Source: Pectinophora gossypiella
Taxonomy: Eukaryota; Arthropoda; Insecta; Lepidoptera; Gelechiidae
Direction of reading: 5' to 3'
NCBI RefSeq assembly: GCF_024362695.1
Contig: NC_065433.1
Span: 23,433,700-23,497,699 of the forward strand
Length of the DNA stretch: 64,000 bases
The position numbers and the translations under genes are program-made. A model generated the notes under the pieces. That model searched no databases and was not told the DNA's origin. It saw only the letters and a list, made by a program, of their open reading frames with translations. Positions 31,755 to 44,108 of this stretch are shown in pieces (position 1 is the stretch's first letter; the number at the start of each line of letters is the position of its first letter).

Positions 31755-34030
31755 GACCACGTGTCTGGATGCAAGTTCCAAGCACTGGCTCCTACTAGAT
31801 GGTACGCGGTACTAGGACAGACTGCAGAGAAGTACTGATTGCTCTCATATTAAGAGGCGGCCAGGGGTGGATAGATCAGCGACTTGTTTGATCAAAATTT
31901 CTGTTACATTTTTGCCTAAGACCTCCACTTCGAGCTGGCCATAAGATACCGTCGAAGTTGACATACAATAACAGAACTCGATCATGCTTTTAAAGCCGAG
32001 ATACGTCGGACATCACAGCAGACACATCTGTCGATGAGATAATATAGATGATAATAATAATAAATAGATGGTGTTCCTTTGCCGAGCATTTTTATAGCTG
32101 TGCTCTGCTCTACCAAAGTTATTGGTTGGTAAACCAGATCGCAAAACTAAGATTGGTGCGATGGTTCTAACATGAAAATCAGCTCGTGGGGAACTACAGG
32201 CGGGCTTTTCTGTCACCATATGTCTCAAAAACAAATGCCAGGTGGAATAAGCTTGTGAAATTCAGCTCTATGCTGATTCCTATCAATCCAGTTCCGGTAG
32301 ATTTTCGACAGCTTCAAGACTGTTTTCGGCCACAAACTTTGAAGAGAGTTTCAATCTACAACAAGGAAAAGACCCAACGCCTCACTGATCAGAAAGACTT
32401 ATTAGCAGCGCTTTGGACACATTTTAACGATGTCTTAAATCCCAATAGTAATACCAGTGACTTGTTTGTTACAACATATCGGTCGAGTTTGTTACAACAA
32501 GGTCGGGGGTTTCGCTTAAGATCTAGCGGCACCCCCGACCTTTGAAGAACTTCTTACCGCGCTAAGAAGGATGACGAATACCAACACATCAAAAATACCA
32601 TCTGAACTGTATAATATGCCTACCACATTAATAACTGGTTATACAAACTCATCCTGAAGATATGGGAGTCAGCTGCTGGAATGATTTTAGCCTTCTTCCT
32701 CTTTGCGAGTCGATGGCGATCGATATTAAATTTTAGCCTTAACGTTATTCTATCCCGTGATGCAGAAAAGGTACTTCCGGAAACCCAATGATGATTTTGT
32801 CCGGACAGAGATATGGGGGTACGGTTTTGTTATTAAACAGATTCAGGCCAAAAGGCTTGAACAACATCGGCCTTTGTTATCTGCTGCGTGAGGCTTCACG
32901 CGGCTTGTGGATTGCTCTAAAGAAAACAGATTGTCCTGAAAAGTTATGACTTATCCTGATACGACAATATCATGACGACATGATGACGACAGTTTGATTT
33001 AGAAGTAACTTTTCACAGCTATGCGTCGTTACCTACGGCGCGAAACAAGGCTATGTCATAACACATGGAGCCATGGTTCCTAGTCTATTCATAAGTGATA
33101 TATCATAAGTGGGATACTCTGTGGAATTGTTATTTATAGCTTAATTGAAATTAAGGCTAAAATGAATAAGATCATTTTTGATCTCTCACGTCTCACATCT
33201 ATGCGTCAGTTAACCAAACTTGGCGAGGAATGGCCGATTCAATTAAGTCACACACCAGAATATTTATAGTTTTGTGCAAAACCCTTTTAAAATAACCATC
33301 CAGAGGATGCTCCGGGGATGTAGCTTCTTCCAATGTTGCTTTAAAGGGCGCTGAGCTGGAGGAAGTTTCAAAATTAAAATATTTGGGTTCTCAAATATGA
33401 AATGACTCCAAAGTCATCGGAGTTGCCAGCCCGGATAACAGGTGCGGTGGCAGCCTTTGGAAAACTTAAAATATTAGTGTACAAATTCTCAGCGGCGTAC
33501 TTGATACGTAACACTTTAAATGTCTAAGGTCCATCCTTCGCATAAAGCGGCAAGATGGTTTTCCAATAACAGAAGTATTACGTCGTTCTGGCATATTCGG
33601 AATAGAAGCTCTCATCATAAAACATCACCTACGATGGTGCGGTCACGTCATACGAATGGATGACAGAAAGGTTTTCTATTTCGAGGTGTCTAGAAGGAAC
33701 TGTAAACAAGGTGGACAATACCTGCGGTACAAAGACGTACTCAAGCGCAACCATGTGGCTTTCAACATGCCAACTGATAGTTGGGATGAGTGTGTGTGAA
33801 CCTGGAATAGCGCGTGATATAGTCCTCGAAAATCTTAGTCCAAGACGCCAAATACGGCAAACTCAACGGAAACCTTCCTACAATTACACGGTAAACTCGG
33901 CTGGCCAGCTTGATTCTATGCTATGTGACCAGATCTTCAATTCGAAGTTCGGTTCCGCTAGAAACGTCAAAGTGTACCACAACAACGACTTGGGATAGAC
34001 ACAAATAGAAGTCACCATCAACGGATACGG
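31755..34030 (+). pseudogene. Decayed non-LTR retrotransposon (endonuclease end to C-terminal zinc-finger-like tail)
   Basis: Fragments in order match an RTE-like ORF2. 31770-31900 gives SSKHWLLLDG and RRPGVDRSATCLI (end of the endonuclease). 32330-32470 gives RLTDQKDLLAALWTHFNDVL (linker before RT). 32538-32620 gives PPTFEELLTALRRM and SKIPSELYN (RT start). 32840-33100 gives RPKRLNNIG, SRGLWIALKKTDCPEKL and VTYGAKQGYVITHGAMVPSL (RT core; the catalytic YADD box is not seen). 33340-33400 gives AELEEVSKLKYLGSQI. 33570-33800 gives EALIIKHHLRWCGHVIRMDD and YKDVLKRNHVAFNMPTDSWD. 33920-33985 gives CDQIFNSKFGSARNVKVYHN, like a C2H2-type tail. Many stops and frameshifts; it is dead. A small foreign piece (TTTGCGAGTCGATGGCGATC) sits at about 32701. 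Confidence 0.72.
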
Positions 34031-34319
34031 CTTGGGTGACATGATGACACCCACACTCCCGGTCTTCCCAATCGTAATTTTTAGCTGTGTGAACCGCCCA
34101 ACCAGGACCTGCCCATACTTATTTTGATATGTTGAAGTGATGCGGGCACAAGGTTTCATACAAAATTGCGATGACTGAAATGTTAACATTATTTCTTTTT
34201 TGTTTTGGAAAAACGTTTTAAGTCCTTTCAAAAGAAAATGATAGTTGTTTTATACGACAAAAATTTTAAAAAAATGTAGCATAAATAGCTGAAGTCAAAT
34301 TCTATGAATATTTTCGGTA

Positions 34320-34513
34320 AAGGCAAAACAGTTCAAGTGCCAATTTTACTTTTAAACTGTCGAAGGCAAAACGGTTGAAGCGACAATATTTATAAAATCT
34401 GGATTAAAGCAAAAAGATTTAAGCGCCAAATCTATTTTAGTTTCGTCTAAGGACAAATGATTTAACCGACTTATCTATAACAAAACACTGTCAGGGAAAA
34501 CGCTTTAACAGAC
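34320..34513 (+). repeat. Right part of the 42-bp periodic repeat array
   Basis: Units begin at 34320 (AAGGCAAAACAGTTCAAGTG), 34363 (AAGGCAAAACGGTTGAAGCG), 34405 (TAAAGCAAAAAGATTTAAGC), 34448 (AAGGACAAATGATTTAACCG) and 34492 (CAGGGAAAACGCTTTAACAG). Same orientation and period as the left array. Confidence 0.62.
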
Positions 34514-34802
34514 TTCGAATCATGAAAATGAAAAGACATAACAGCTTATGTGACCGAGTCATATCCCGGAATACGACTGATATGCCACCCGCCCAGAATT
34601 TTGTGCATTTTTTTGTCGGTTAAAACACGGGTTTTTAAAAATGTACCCAAAGTGCTAATTGGTTGAAGCGCCAAAAAGTAGCTTCGATTGATCTGAAACC
34701 AAGATCAGTTGACGCGGAAAAAATCGCTGATTCCGAATATATATATAAGTCAATTTCGCCCAAAATGTCGCTTAAACCCATTTGCCTTTCAACCCTCGAT
34801 AT

Positions 34803-35846
34803 TCTACTAGCCCAGATACAGACACTTTTCTCAGACCAAAGGGGAAATGGTAGTCTTATTTAAAGTAATTCCTTCCACTAACCAGAAAGATTTAGCCTTT
34901 ATTGAAGAAATTAAATTGTTGATAAATTCGGCGGGAGTTGGCGTGTCGAATGACGGATTAGTCTAGTAAACTTAAACTTGGCAATCTTTAGAACTTGGCC
35001 AAGTTTCGGTGTTTGCCAAACGCTTAAGGCGACCGGTGAATGGGAACCGTACACTGTCTACTAACTTGGCAGTTTTGTTCTTGTGTTCTTTAAGAAATCG
35101 GAGACTTTTTTAAAACATTAATATTGATGTCTTTTCTGTTTTAAAAAATAAGCAATTTTAGGACACATATGAAATCAAAATTGTCGCAAAATTAATGTTT
35201 GGGTCTTAAATGTACTCATTGGTGCGATAGAGCCCTAAAGATAAGAATAGATAAAATATAGTTGGGAAAAATAAATGTCACGGCATTCTCACATCTTAAA
35301 ATTGAAGACAAAAAAGTGTAAAGCTTATATATATATATTTATATTATAAACCTTCATTGTTCAAAATTTCTTGTTTGCGATTTGTGTGATAAATAAATAT
35401 TAACTGATTATTATAAAAGCATAGAAATAGAAATAGAAATAGAAATACTCTTTATTTGCTTTTGAAAAGGGTACATTAATAGATGGATGCTCATAAAAGT
35501 CTCTCCTTATCAGCTATCAACAATAGCATGCAAATATTGTTACAGAAACATTTCCAATAATTATCATTTATATAATTTACACCACATTTTTCCAATTCAA
35601 TATCATCATCATCAGCATCTTTCGTAAGTAGTACTACCTACCTAAGTAAGTAATGACGGTAAAATTAGGTATTGTAATTGGCAGCCCTCAGACGTCACAC
35701 ACACAGTTGCGCGTGTTGATAATGTCAATGTGTAGTGTCTGTGTAAAAAGAGGTTGTTTGTATGAAGTGTCCGGGGTGTGGGCCTACATGACGATACGAT
35801 GGAAAAAAAAAGAATCTTACATCGCGTACATAATTGATTGCATTGG
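34803..35846. other. No recognisable gene; LINE 3' tail with (AGAAAT)n
   Basis: AGAAATAGAAATAGAAATAC at about 35424-35448 followed by TCTTTATTTGCTTTTGAAAA looks like the minus-strand 3' end of a LINE. The rest is AT-rich and unassigned. Confidence 0.5.
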
Positions 35847-36084
35847 TCTTTTTAATTTTTTGACGTGTCTTATTGTAGATTTGCTGCAGATGGCATTGAC
35901 TACTTGACAGGACAAACGGGGAGCGCTGAGGAATCTCACTCGGAACAACATTCTTAACATTCCCGAGGGTGCCCAGTTGGACGCGAACCTCGGCTCAGGG
36001 CCTCGTATGAGGGGATTATATCTGAAAGAATGAATCGACCCTAGTGGGCCGATAGCGATAAGCGCTGTGTGATGGAAATCGTTT
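35847..36084 (-). mobile_element. Retroposon E copy, 5' end lost
   Basis: TTTTTTGACGTGTCTTATTG, GGCATTGACTACTTGACAGG, GAGGGTGCCCAGTTGGACGC, GAACCTCGGCTCAGGGCC and GATAGCGATAAGCGCTG. The block after CGTGGTCGACG is missing. Confidence 0.75.
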
Positions 36085-37105
36085 GAATTGACCAGTAACT
36101 TTCATTCAAAAGTCAGCGCATTTGTAGTGCGACTTTAATGCGATACGACGATAATGCAATGCGATGAGTCAATTTTCTCATACAGTTACGAGTATGGCCA
36201 CGGTCCTTCAAAACTTGAATCAGAACAAATCTTCTTATGGAGCTATTGTGGGTGGTTTGAGTTTTTAACGAATTCTCTGTTGGGTGTTACTGTACATATT
36301 TGGAAGAATATACGAGTTTAGTCTGCGGTGTAAATCTCCAGTTTTCCCTACTACTAGCTAAGAGGCCTGTTACGAATTGTACACTTAAGCACCTATTTCA
36401 TCTAATAGCTTGCGAAGTGCAGGAATGCATTCTCATTCTCAAGATAACACGGCTACTCGGTGTAGTTCAAATTGGAATTTATTCTACATATGTTTTCAAA
36501 GATAATAAAAAAATAAAAAATAAACATAATGTTTATTTCTCTCACTAGCTTAGAACTTGAGTACAATATCCAATGAATACGGGTACAGATTAATAAAGCA
36601 GGCGAGAGACTGGTGTCTGTGATAGGCGTAAGCCTGTGTTACAGATCACCAGGCCCCAACCTTCGGACATTACGGAATAGATAATATGCTTATAAAAAAA
36701 TATAGTTGTTGAATGTCAATTTTATAATTATAGCATGTCTTGGTTGGAGAGGTAGCTTGTCCAGTAGACCTAGCACGCTATGTAAGCGCGACGCGACGCG
36801 AGATAAAATAACGTCTTTGGTACACGCGACTACCAGGACATCCGCAATTTATTCAAGATGTCGCACTCGAAAGAAAATATCCTTTCCACTATCTTAAGGA
36901 AATGAGAAAATGTACAGTTTTTAAGATCATGTGTGAAATTGTGTCACGCTTTTCATATTCAATCGCCAGCAAGTCGATGCGTGAACGAGGAACCTTAAAT
37001 TTGACAACTCGCGCTTTGACATTTACTCGGTCTACAAGCGGCGTCAAATAAAAAAAGAATTTACCTTTAATCAAGGGGAGGCCTTTACCAACCATTGGCA
37101 TCAGA
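36085..37105. other. No recognisable gene
   Basis: Unassigned. The frames at 36300-36548 and 36706-36897 have no recognisable domain. Confidence 0.5.
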
Positions 37106-37118
37106 TAGAGTAAATAAG

Positions 37119-37444
37119 CCAGCCTCCATAGTCTAGTGGTTAGAGCATTAGGCTCACGATCTGGAGGTCCGGGTTCGATTCCCGATGGGGACATTGTCGA
37201 TATCACTTTGTCAGACTGTCCTTTGTTTAGTAAGGAATTTTCACGCTTGAATCACCTGATTGTCCGAAAAAGTAAGATGATTCCGTGCTTCGGAAGCCGT
37301 CGGTCCCGGCTATTAGCCGTAAAAACACCTCCACCAACCCGCATTGGAGCAGCGTGGTGGAGTATGCTCCATACCCCCTCCGGTTGATTGAGGGGAGGCC
37401 TGTGCCCAGCAGTGGGACGTATATGGGCTGTTTATGTATGTATG
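37119..37444 (+). mobile_element. SINE-B, full length, 13-bp target-site duplication
   Basis: Head CATAGTCTAGTGGTTAGAGC and GGTTCGATTCCCGATGGGGA; body, partially deleted core (GTGCTTCGGAAGCCGTCGGT), CCCCCTCCGGTTGATTGAGG, CTGTGCCCAGCAGTGGGACG and a TTTATGTATGTATG tail. TAGAGTAAATAAG at 37106-37118 and 37445-37457. Confidence 0.9.
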
Positions 37445-37789
37445 TAGAGTAAATAAGATATGAAAGTTTCAAATCGGTAGCTACATGTTTCCAAGCTACA
37501 GCAAATTGTTAAACCTCGTCTATAATATCTATATTGTGACATAGAAACCCCTAAAGTGGCTGTGATACGAGCAATTTTCGCCCATTCTCCTTTGTCTCGT
37601 ATCTATTTCTCTGCTTTTGTTTTTATTTTGCTACTGCCAGTAACATGTTGTTATTGGCCAGTTCCCGACGTTCGCTGGGAAATGTATTTGCTAAGGCTGA
37701 CTGTATTTATTAGTAGGTCAGTAAAAGCCACATCAACTGGCTGAACGGCGTTTGATACTTTAACGACACAATAGTGCTGATTGCAGAAC

Positions 37790-38025
37790 ACGCCATCTTA
37801 GTTTATTTTAAATTATACCTGTCATTGTCTTATCCGTCGCAAAAGGAAAGGGACAGATATGCTACAGGCATATAAATTATGGAACAGACGAATTTTAAAA
37901 ACCCTCCCAAATTTTTAAATTGGGCAATAACCCGACAGAGTTAAGTTGACAGCACACCTCAAACGGGTTGAATATCAGCGATATACCTATTGTATTCGCC
38001 CGGGCTATTCATTCATTCAATCATT
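37790..38025. mobile_element. MITE family N, right arm lost
   Basis: CTTAGTTTATTTTAAATTAT, CTGTCATTGTCTTATCCGTC, AAGGAAAGGGACAG and ATTCGCCCGGGCTATTCATT match 23387-23660. The right inverted arm is absent. Confidence 0.68.
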
Positions 38026-40727
38026 TTTTTAAAGTCTACCCCATTAGCGATAACAAGTTACTTTTCAAGATATAAATATTCCAAGAGAGCAGTCGTGACG
38101 TCAGCAGTGTACCTTCAATCAAAGTGACTGGAGCCCGCACAAACTTCTATCGGATTAGCTAAAAGGGTTCCGGCGTTTCCGTAATTATTTTAAGAAATAT
38201 GTTCCATTATTCCGTTACGTGACCTTTCTTTTGATCGCTTAGCTAGTACTGTAAGTATATAAATAAACAAGTATTATATTTTAGGTTCGTCTCTCATGTA
38301 AATCTTAAGATGTAAGTTGAGACTGCTTCATTAAAAATATTATTATGTTTTTAAGAATCACGAAAGGTTTAGAAGTATGAAGTGGGTGTATTTATACCAG
38401 TCAGTATTTTGAAACATTTTTTTGTTATTACATTTATACACGAAGACTACGCAATAAGTAACGCAAAGCAGGCAAGAAAGGAAAGTAGACAAGAATTCTT
38501 ATTACTCGTCCAAGACATTACTAAAGCGGGACTTTTTACTAGGTAACTTTTTACGGTGACTCGAGCGCAATGTTCTTCAAGTATTTTATCAGAAAACGCA
38601 TGTTCAAGGCAAAGAAATTCCAAATAAAGTGTCTGGTGTGCATTCCTTGACCTATTTGGCTCAGCAACGGAATCTTGAATAAAAGAAGTTGAAGTTCGAA
38701 CATGCCAGAACAAGTTATTGTTTCACACCGACCCGACGTTGGACTGGACAGATTTAGTATTAGTCTCAGAAAAGTTCACTAAAAGCGAAGTAACAAGTAA
38801 AGGCGAAAACACAAAAGTTACTTACGCCACAAGTTACATAGTTGCAGGAAAAATATGCGGCGACGCGTATCTATCTGGCGGGGCGAGTCGTAACCGTGGT
38901 TGAGTTGCCGTCGTAAGGTCTTCAGAACAGTTTTTTAATATTAAACCGTAACGAAAGTAAAGTTAGAGTCGTAAAAAGATCGTAAAATATATTATAATTA
39001 AACAAAAAGCCATTTAAATCTCCTAAAGGCATTATCCGTAATATTGTTTTTTTGTGGTTACATCGCCGCGTGTGTAAAGCCGCCTCGTTTCAGGCCCACA
39101 AATCATGTCGAAAGGCAGTTATCAGCAAATCGCTGACATACCGCCACCCCTGCTTGAATAGTGATGAGATACATTTGCAGAACAGGTAACGCGGTTCTTT
39201 CCTCCTTTTTTAGCAATTTTCTTTTTTCCGCTATTATTTTTCCTTTTTATTGTGTCTTTTTGCTAGATACGGGAAGTGTTGATATTTTGATATGAAGAAG
39301 TTTTGTCTCAATAAGTTTTGTCAATTGGAATAATGTGTATAATGTTTAAAAAGTATTATTTGATTTATTTATATTGATTTTTATGTAGTTTTAACTAGAT
39401 TCTGACTCATTGGAGTCGACTTCAACCCTGGCTTGCTGCACTCAGCTAGGCTAGATAATGATAGTTACGTATGAACATTTATTTAGCATATAATGGTGAC
39501 CGAAAAGACTATATTGAAATCGAACATTTCCCTAGCAACAGTCGACTAAGCAGTAATAATTCTTACCCTTGTCAACTATCAACCGTTGATAAAGACAAGT
39601 TTAAGACTGCGCACTGCAAAAAAGGAACTAGGCAAGAAAAAAAAATCATAAATAAACCAAGTGACAAGGGCGCAACATTTGGTGTTTCGGCGTTTGTAGA
39701 TAACGGAATTGTAGTGACAAAAATGTCGTGTCTTTTAGGGTGGAAAGTGGAGTGAATGGAGAAAAGTGTTTGACATAAATTACTTTAAAGTGGTTCATTC
39801 AAGGGCGCGATAACGCTGCTCTGTCGTAAGTGGGGGTTGGAGTATGCCCTCGATACCTAACGTGACCCTTGGTGGTATTCGTTTAGCGCCACTTTGCCGG
39901 TGGCAGGTTTCAGGCGTACCGCTGTTATAAAGCTACGATGCCAAATAATGAGGCTACACTGCTGCGGGCATGGTATAAGACCAGGTAAGCTCAACCCTAT
40001 GACAAGTCGCCATTGCTAGCCCTTGATGATGTAAGTGTTACCATTAAATTGGTATCTCCAACGTTCCAAGGGCGTAAATTTTATTATTGAAAATATTGTT
40101 TGTCACATATACAAAAATCATTAAAACTGTACGTAAACCTTTTACTGAAAGTACAAAATTAAAAACATTGGACGTGGGTAATTTATTTTTTACGAAATGG
40201 CAACGTAGGGTTGCCGTCAGCTGGGCCAACCTTGAAAAGCTAGCTGTCAGTTTTGAACATACCTGGTTTTCTTATACCATGGCACGTGTGCATAATGCAA
40301 TGCCTGCTCGTTCACATTGCATCGTCACACAAATCACAACGCAGCAGCCGTTGGAAGCGAACGACGTCGCAGCAATTGAAATCATTATATTCACAACGCG
40401 GTTAATTCCGAAATGAAGCCTGGATAACCGATTTTGGGAGAGGTATCTGTGTCGTGATAACTATCGACTATTGACAAACGAAGTACTTACATCGTCCCAT
40501 TGTCTTCTCCCTGCCTATTCGCGTGGAAACTAACGCGATGTGGGTTATATATATATATACACTACTACTATAAACCAAGTAAAGTACCATTTAGACACAA
40601 TGTTTCTGGCATAATTACGAAATGACGGAAATATAAAATATTTATTTAATTTATTTAAAAAAAAAATATATTTATTTATAATATTATATTATTAATATTT
40701 ATTTATTTTATTTTTACGGTTCTTAAA
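38026..40727. other. 2.7 kb without recognisable gene or repeat
   Basis: Several short frames (94 codons at 39471-39755, 109 codons at 40087-40416) encode no recognisable domain. I see no repeat shared with the rest of the window; probably unique intergenic or intronic DNA. Confidence 0.5.
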
Positions 40728-40795
40728 ATATAGTAAAAATTTACGATTCGAAGTTTAACTATGTTACCTACTGAATAAAGATTATTTTTGAATTA
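40728..40795 (+). mobile_element. LINE-like 3' end (family I), short copy
   Basis: TTTACGATTCGAAGTTTAAC, TATGTTACCTACTGAATAAA and GATTATTTTTGAATT match the ends at 46600-46640 and 54370-54433. Confidence 0.6.
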
Positions 40796-42290
40796 TCCTG
40801 ATGTGATTAAAATCCCGTGAAAAATAGAAAAAAGAAAACACTAACATCAGGTGCGAAAGTATTTTTCAATTAAAAAAAACTATTTGGAGAACTCGGTTAG
40901 AGTAGGGAAGTTTAGTGGGATATGTCAACCTAATCTGACGGAGGTCGGGACAGGTCGTAATGCAGGTCAAATTCGCACCCCCGTAAACTGCGTGTTAAGC
41001 CGAAATCCCCTTAACACTTTCCCGGTTATAACTTTATCAAATTGTAACTGTTATCTGAATTTTTAAGTAGTTACGAACTTCGGTGTACTCGCGAACTTTT
41101 ATACACCGAACTTCTCACTTTGTGAATGCATCATTGTGAAGGGAATTTTAGTTCCAAACTTTCTACTGCACTTTTAATGGTTTTAGCAACAGTTTCATTT
41201 GCATATTGACAAAATATCTGTCTGGTCTGTGGATTTTAGTGAACAAAATCTCACAATAGACATGTTTTAATACAGGTATTTTATTCAGGCTTAATCTTTA
41301 CGCAAGTTTTTAAAGAGAAACGGAATGCTAACAGATCGGTGACGTTGAAATCAACCAAGCGTAAAGCGTTTGTTAATTTTAGGCGTAACAGTATCGATAA
41401 GAGGGCACCAGAGGTACAACCCTACCATGGAACGTGTGTACAGTGTATGGAGACGCAACGAGTCTCTGTAATTGTCGGCGAAACGTTCAGGCAAATTATA
41501 CCGGTAAGGAGTAGAGGGCCCCGCGCCGTGTCGGAATTATTTCTATACAAATCGCGCGGAAGGCGTTAGGGAGCTACGGTTACTGGAATGGATCACTGAT
41601 TATTCTAAATTTGAGAAGAAAAAAAATGATTATTCGAAATACATGTATCATTTTATTTGCTTAGGTAGTACCTACCTGTTCCCCGCGACTCCGTCAAGTT
41701 ACAGCGATGATTTCTATAGCAGATTTTGATGCTATTATAGATAAGTAAAATCGTTTTCAATTTTCCTACGTGCGCAAACAATACGTATAAGATTTTTTGT
41801 TCAAGGAATAGCATGTTAAATGTCAATGTAGATACTTAATTGTTTATATTATATATTTTAATTTGTATACCTGAATTATAAGGTCGAATATGGCGGACAT
41901 CCTAGCTATAAGATCATTTTGTACCTGTATTCTTACAAATAAAGAACTTTGAATTTGAATATTACGAACGTGTATTTTGTGCCTATTGTACTGCTGGCTG
42001 TGTGGTTGGGTTTCATTGCCTTCTCAATTCAAAAAAATAAAATACTATTTGCACCCATTAGCTGCTCTATGAACAACGGTACAAGAAACAGAGGAATGTC
42101 GACTTGAGATAGCAGTTGCACCTGTTGAGTTGAGGTACAGGTTCCGAAATGGTTGTAATTATTTTTTTCTTAAGTGTATCGTGTTTTCGGAGCTGCCCTG
42201 TTGTTTGAGCGGTATTAATAAGTAGCGGTAGTAATAAGTTTTTATATATCATAAGAAAAACTTAGCGAAATTAATGTATACTCATTATAT
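40796..42290. other. No recognisable gene; one LINE-like tail
   Basis: TACAAATAAAGAACTTTGAA at about 41935-41954 looks like a polyadenylated LINE end (AATAAA plus TTTGAATTTGAA). Nothing else is assigned. Confidence 0.5.
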
Positions 42291-42330
42291 TCCCACCGGG
42301 GTAAGCAAAAACTATGGAACTCCATTTGCT
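42291..42330 (-). mobile_element. RTE-like LINE, extreme 3' tip
   Basis: TTCCCACCGGGGTAAGCAAA and CTATGGAACTCCATTTGCT match the 3' UTR of the 25374-25785 element. Retroposon E abuts it. Confidence 0.65.
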
Positions 42331-42619
42331 TTTTTTTTGACGTGACTTATTGTAGATTTGCAGCAGGTGGCATTAACTACTTGGCCGGACAAATGAGGAG
42401 CGCTGAAGGCTCTCACTCGGTACAACGTTTAAGACAACAGGCCTGAGGGTGCCCAGTTGGGCGCGAACCTCGGCTCAGGGCGTCGTCTGAGAGGAAAAAA
42501 TATTTGAAAGAATTAATCGAGTCTAGTGGGTCGATAGCGATAAATGCGCTGATTGAGGGAAGTCTTCGACCACGCCGGTGGGGTCGGTATGGGGGTCTTG
42601 AAGTGTTTGGTGTCGCGAG
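42330..42619 (-). mobile_element. Retroposon E, most complete copy
   Basis: Poly(T) then GACGTGACTTATTGTAGATT, GGCATTAACTACTTGGCCGG, GAACCTCGGCTCAGGGCGTC, GGGTCGATAGCGATAAATGC, ACCACGCCGGTGGGGTCGGT and GTGTTTGGTGTCGCGAG. Minus-strand orientation with a 3' poly(A). The GGTTCGCGCCC stretch on the minus strand vaguely resembles a tRNA B box but no A box pairs with it. Confidence 0.8.
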
Positions 42620-43388
42620 TATTTCTACTCTTGTAAGATATATAAAATCTTCTTTAATAAGACTCGCTAATTTTAAATTATCCTTGGTAAAGAGACGCAC
42701 TCAGCAGAGCTAGAATTACTCTGAGTAAGGTCATATTATATTCGGTATGCTATAGTCTACGTAACTCCATTTACGGCAAATCTACAACAAGTTTTGTCAA
42801 AAATGAAGGATGCCATTCATACATGGTAAAGCAGCTAACAAATTATATTTCTTCTAATATGTATGTTGAAATATACGGCAAATTGCAAAATGAATATTTC
42901 TTTCTTTAACGGACACCCCAAATCCACCCCGTCATTACGACATAAGCGGTGTGGGCAAACCAACGTAGATCACTTGTTTTATTATCCAAAAAGTGCGCCC
43001 CAAGGCTCTTCCAGAAGCCGGCAAAATTATATCCCTTTGCCGCCAGTAGCATTTGTTACCCAAGCACTACATATTGTATGTGGTGGAATAATAGCCCACA
43101 ACTCACTAGGGGATGAATTTCATTATGCCTTTATGCTTGAAAGCGAGAATTTCTTTTGTGGTTCTTGTTTCACTGCGATTTTTTTATATGACTTGAATTC
43201 AAGATGTTTTCCTTTTTGGTTGTTTTATGGCGCCATTTTTAGTTTTCAATGGTAAGAAAAAGCCATTGAATTCAACTCATACCAGGTGCATGTCTTAATT
43301 TTTATTTGTTTGGTACTTTTTATTTATCAAATAATCTGGACATACCTACTTATAAGTAATAGAAGTGATAAGTAAAACGCGCGCTATA
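42620..43388. other. No recognisable gene
   Basis: The 130-codon frame at 42863-43255 is the longest clean frame in this part. It has no recognisable domain, no Kozak-like context and no splice support. Confidence 0.45.
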
Positions 43389-43399
43389 ATTATTGTCTC

Positions 43400-43678
43400 C
43401 CGTGGTTCGATCCCGACGGAGACACACAAAATTCACTTTGTGATCCCAAGTTTGGTTATGACATTACAGGCTGATCACCTGATTGTCAGAAAGTAAGGTG
43501 ATCCGTGCTTCAGAAGGCACGTTAAGCCGTTGGTCCATGTTACTACTTACTGATGTAAATTAGTACTTAGTAGTCGTTACATGAGCCATGTCAAGGGGCT
43601 TTGGCGGCTCAATAGTAACCCTGACGCCAGGGTTGATGGGGTTGGTAATCAACCTCACAACCCACACGATAGGAGAAG
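43400..43678 (+). mobile_element. SINE-C, 5'-truncated, 11-bp target-site duplication
   Basis: Begins inside the tRNA-like box B (CGTGGTTCGATCCC) and continues GGCTGATCACCTGATTGTCA, CAGAAGGCACGTTAAGCCGT and CCTCACAACCCACACGATAG. ATTATTGTCTC at 43389-43399 and 43679-43689. The truncation lies at the duplication, so it arose at insertion. Confidence 0.88.
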
Positions 43679-44108
43679 ATTATTGTCTCTCGCCTTTAAA
43701 ATAATTATTTATTTAAGATAATTATTAAAGTAGGGTACATGGGTACATCTTTCATACGACACTGAGCAATCCCTTTACAACACAGACGAAAAAAAAGACG
43801 AGAAAATCGTTTCGAAAAACGAAATCTCTCAGTGCGATTACTCCTTTAAATTCCTAATAACCGGTACAAACAAAGTACTTGGAAACCATTTAACATCCAC
43901 AATAGGTCATTGAAGTGTTATCGACTGGGTAACATAATAAATTACCTGTAAGTTCAGTACTTGGATGAAACAGCATAAAAGCTGGATTGCAAGTCACGAC
44001 TTCAGCACTATTACTCATTTGAACGTTTGTCGTGTTCCATGTCATGTTGTAGGGTCAGATACGGACTTGGGGGCAGAGTCATGGAATTAGGAATAATACT
44101 ACGTATAG

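Larger units (their letters stand above)
30907..34802. mobile_element. 3.9 kb element with identical 42-bp TIRs and a periodic internal repeat
   Basis: 30907-30948 and 34761-34802 are perfect 42-bp inverted repeats, starting ATATCGAGGGTTGAAAGGCA and including AAATGGGTTTAAGCGACATT. Internally a motif of the form AAGGCAAA-GG-TTAAGCGAC repeats every 40-44 bp at 31160, 31201, 31243, 31286 and 31326, and again at 34320, 34363, 34405, 34448 and 34492, always on the plus strand. Isolated reversed units lie near 31114-31138, 31410-31430 and 34612-34630. A decayed LINE (31755-34030) lies between the two arrays and probably split one array. No transposase frame is visible. The element boundary and duplication are uncertain; flanks read AATT and TCTA. 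Confidence 0.6.

Noticed and set aside
42863..42960. Possible exon of a host gene
   Set aside because: No reading-frame conservation evidence and no paired acceptor/donor signals around it.
42863..43255. 130-codon plus-strand frame
   Set aside because: No domain, no conserved motif, hydrophobic C-terminal part typical of AT-rich chance frames.
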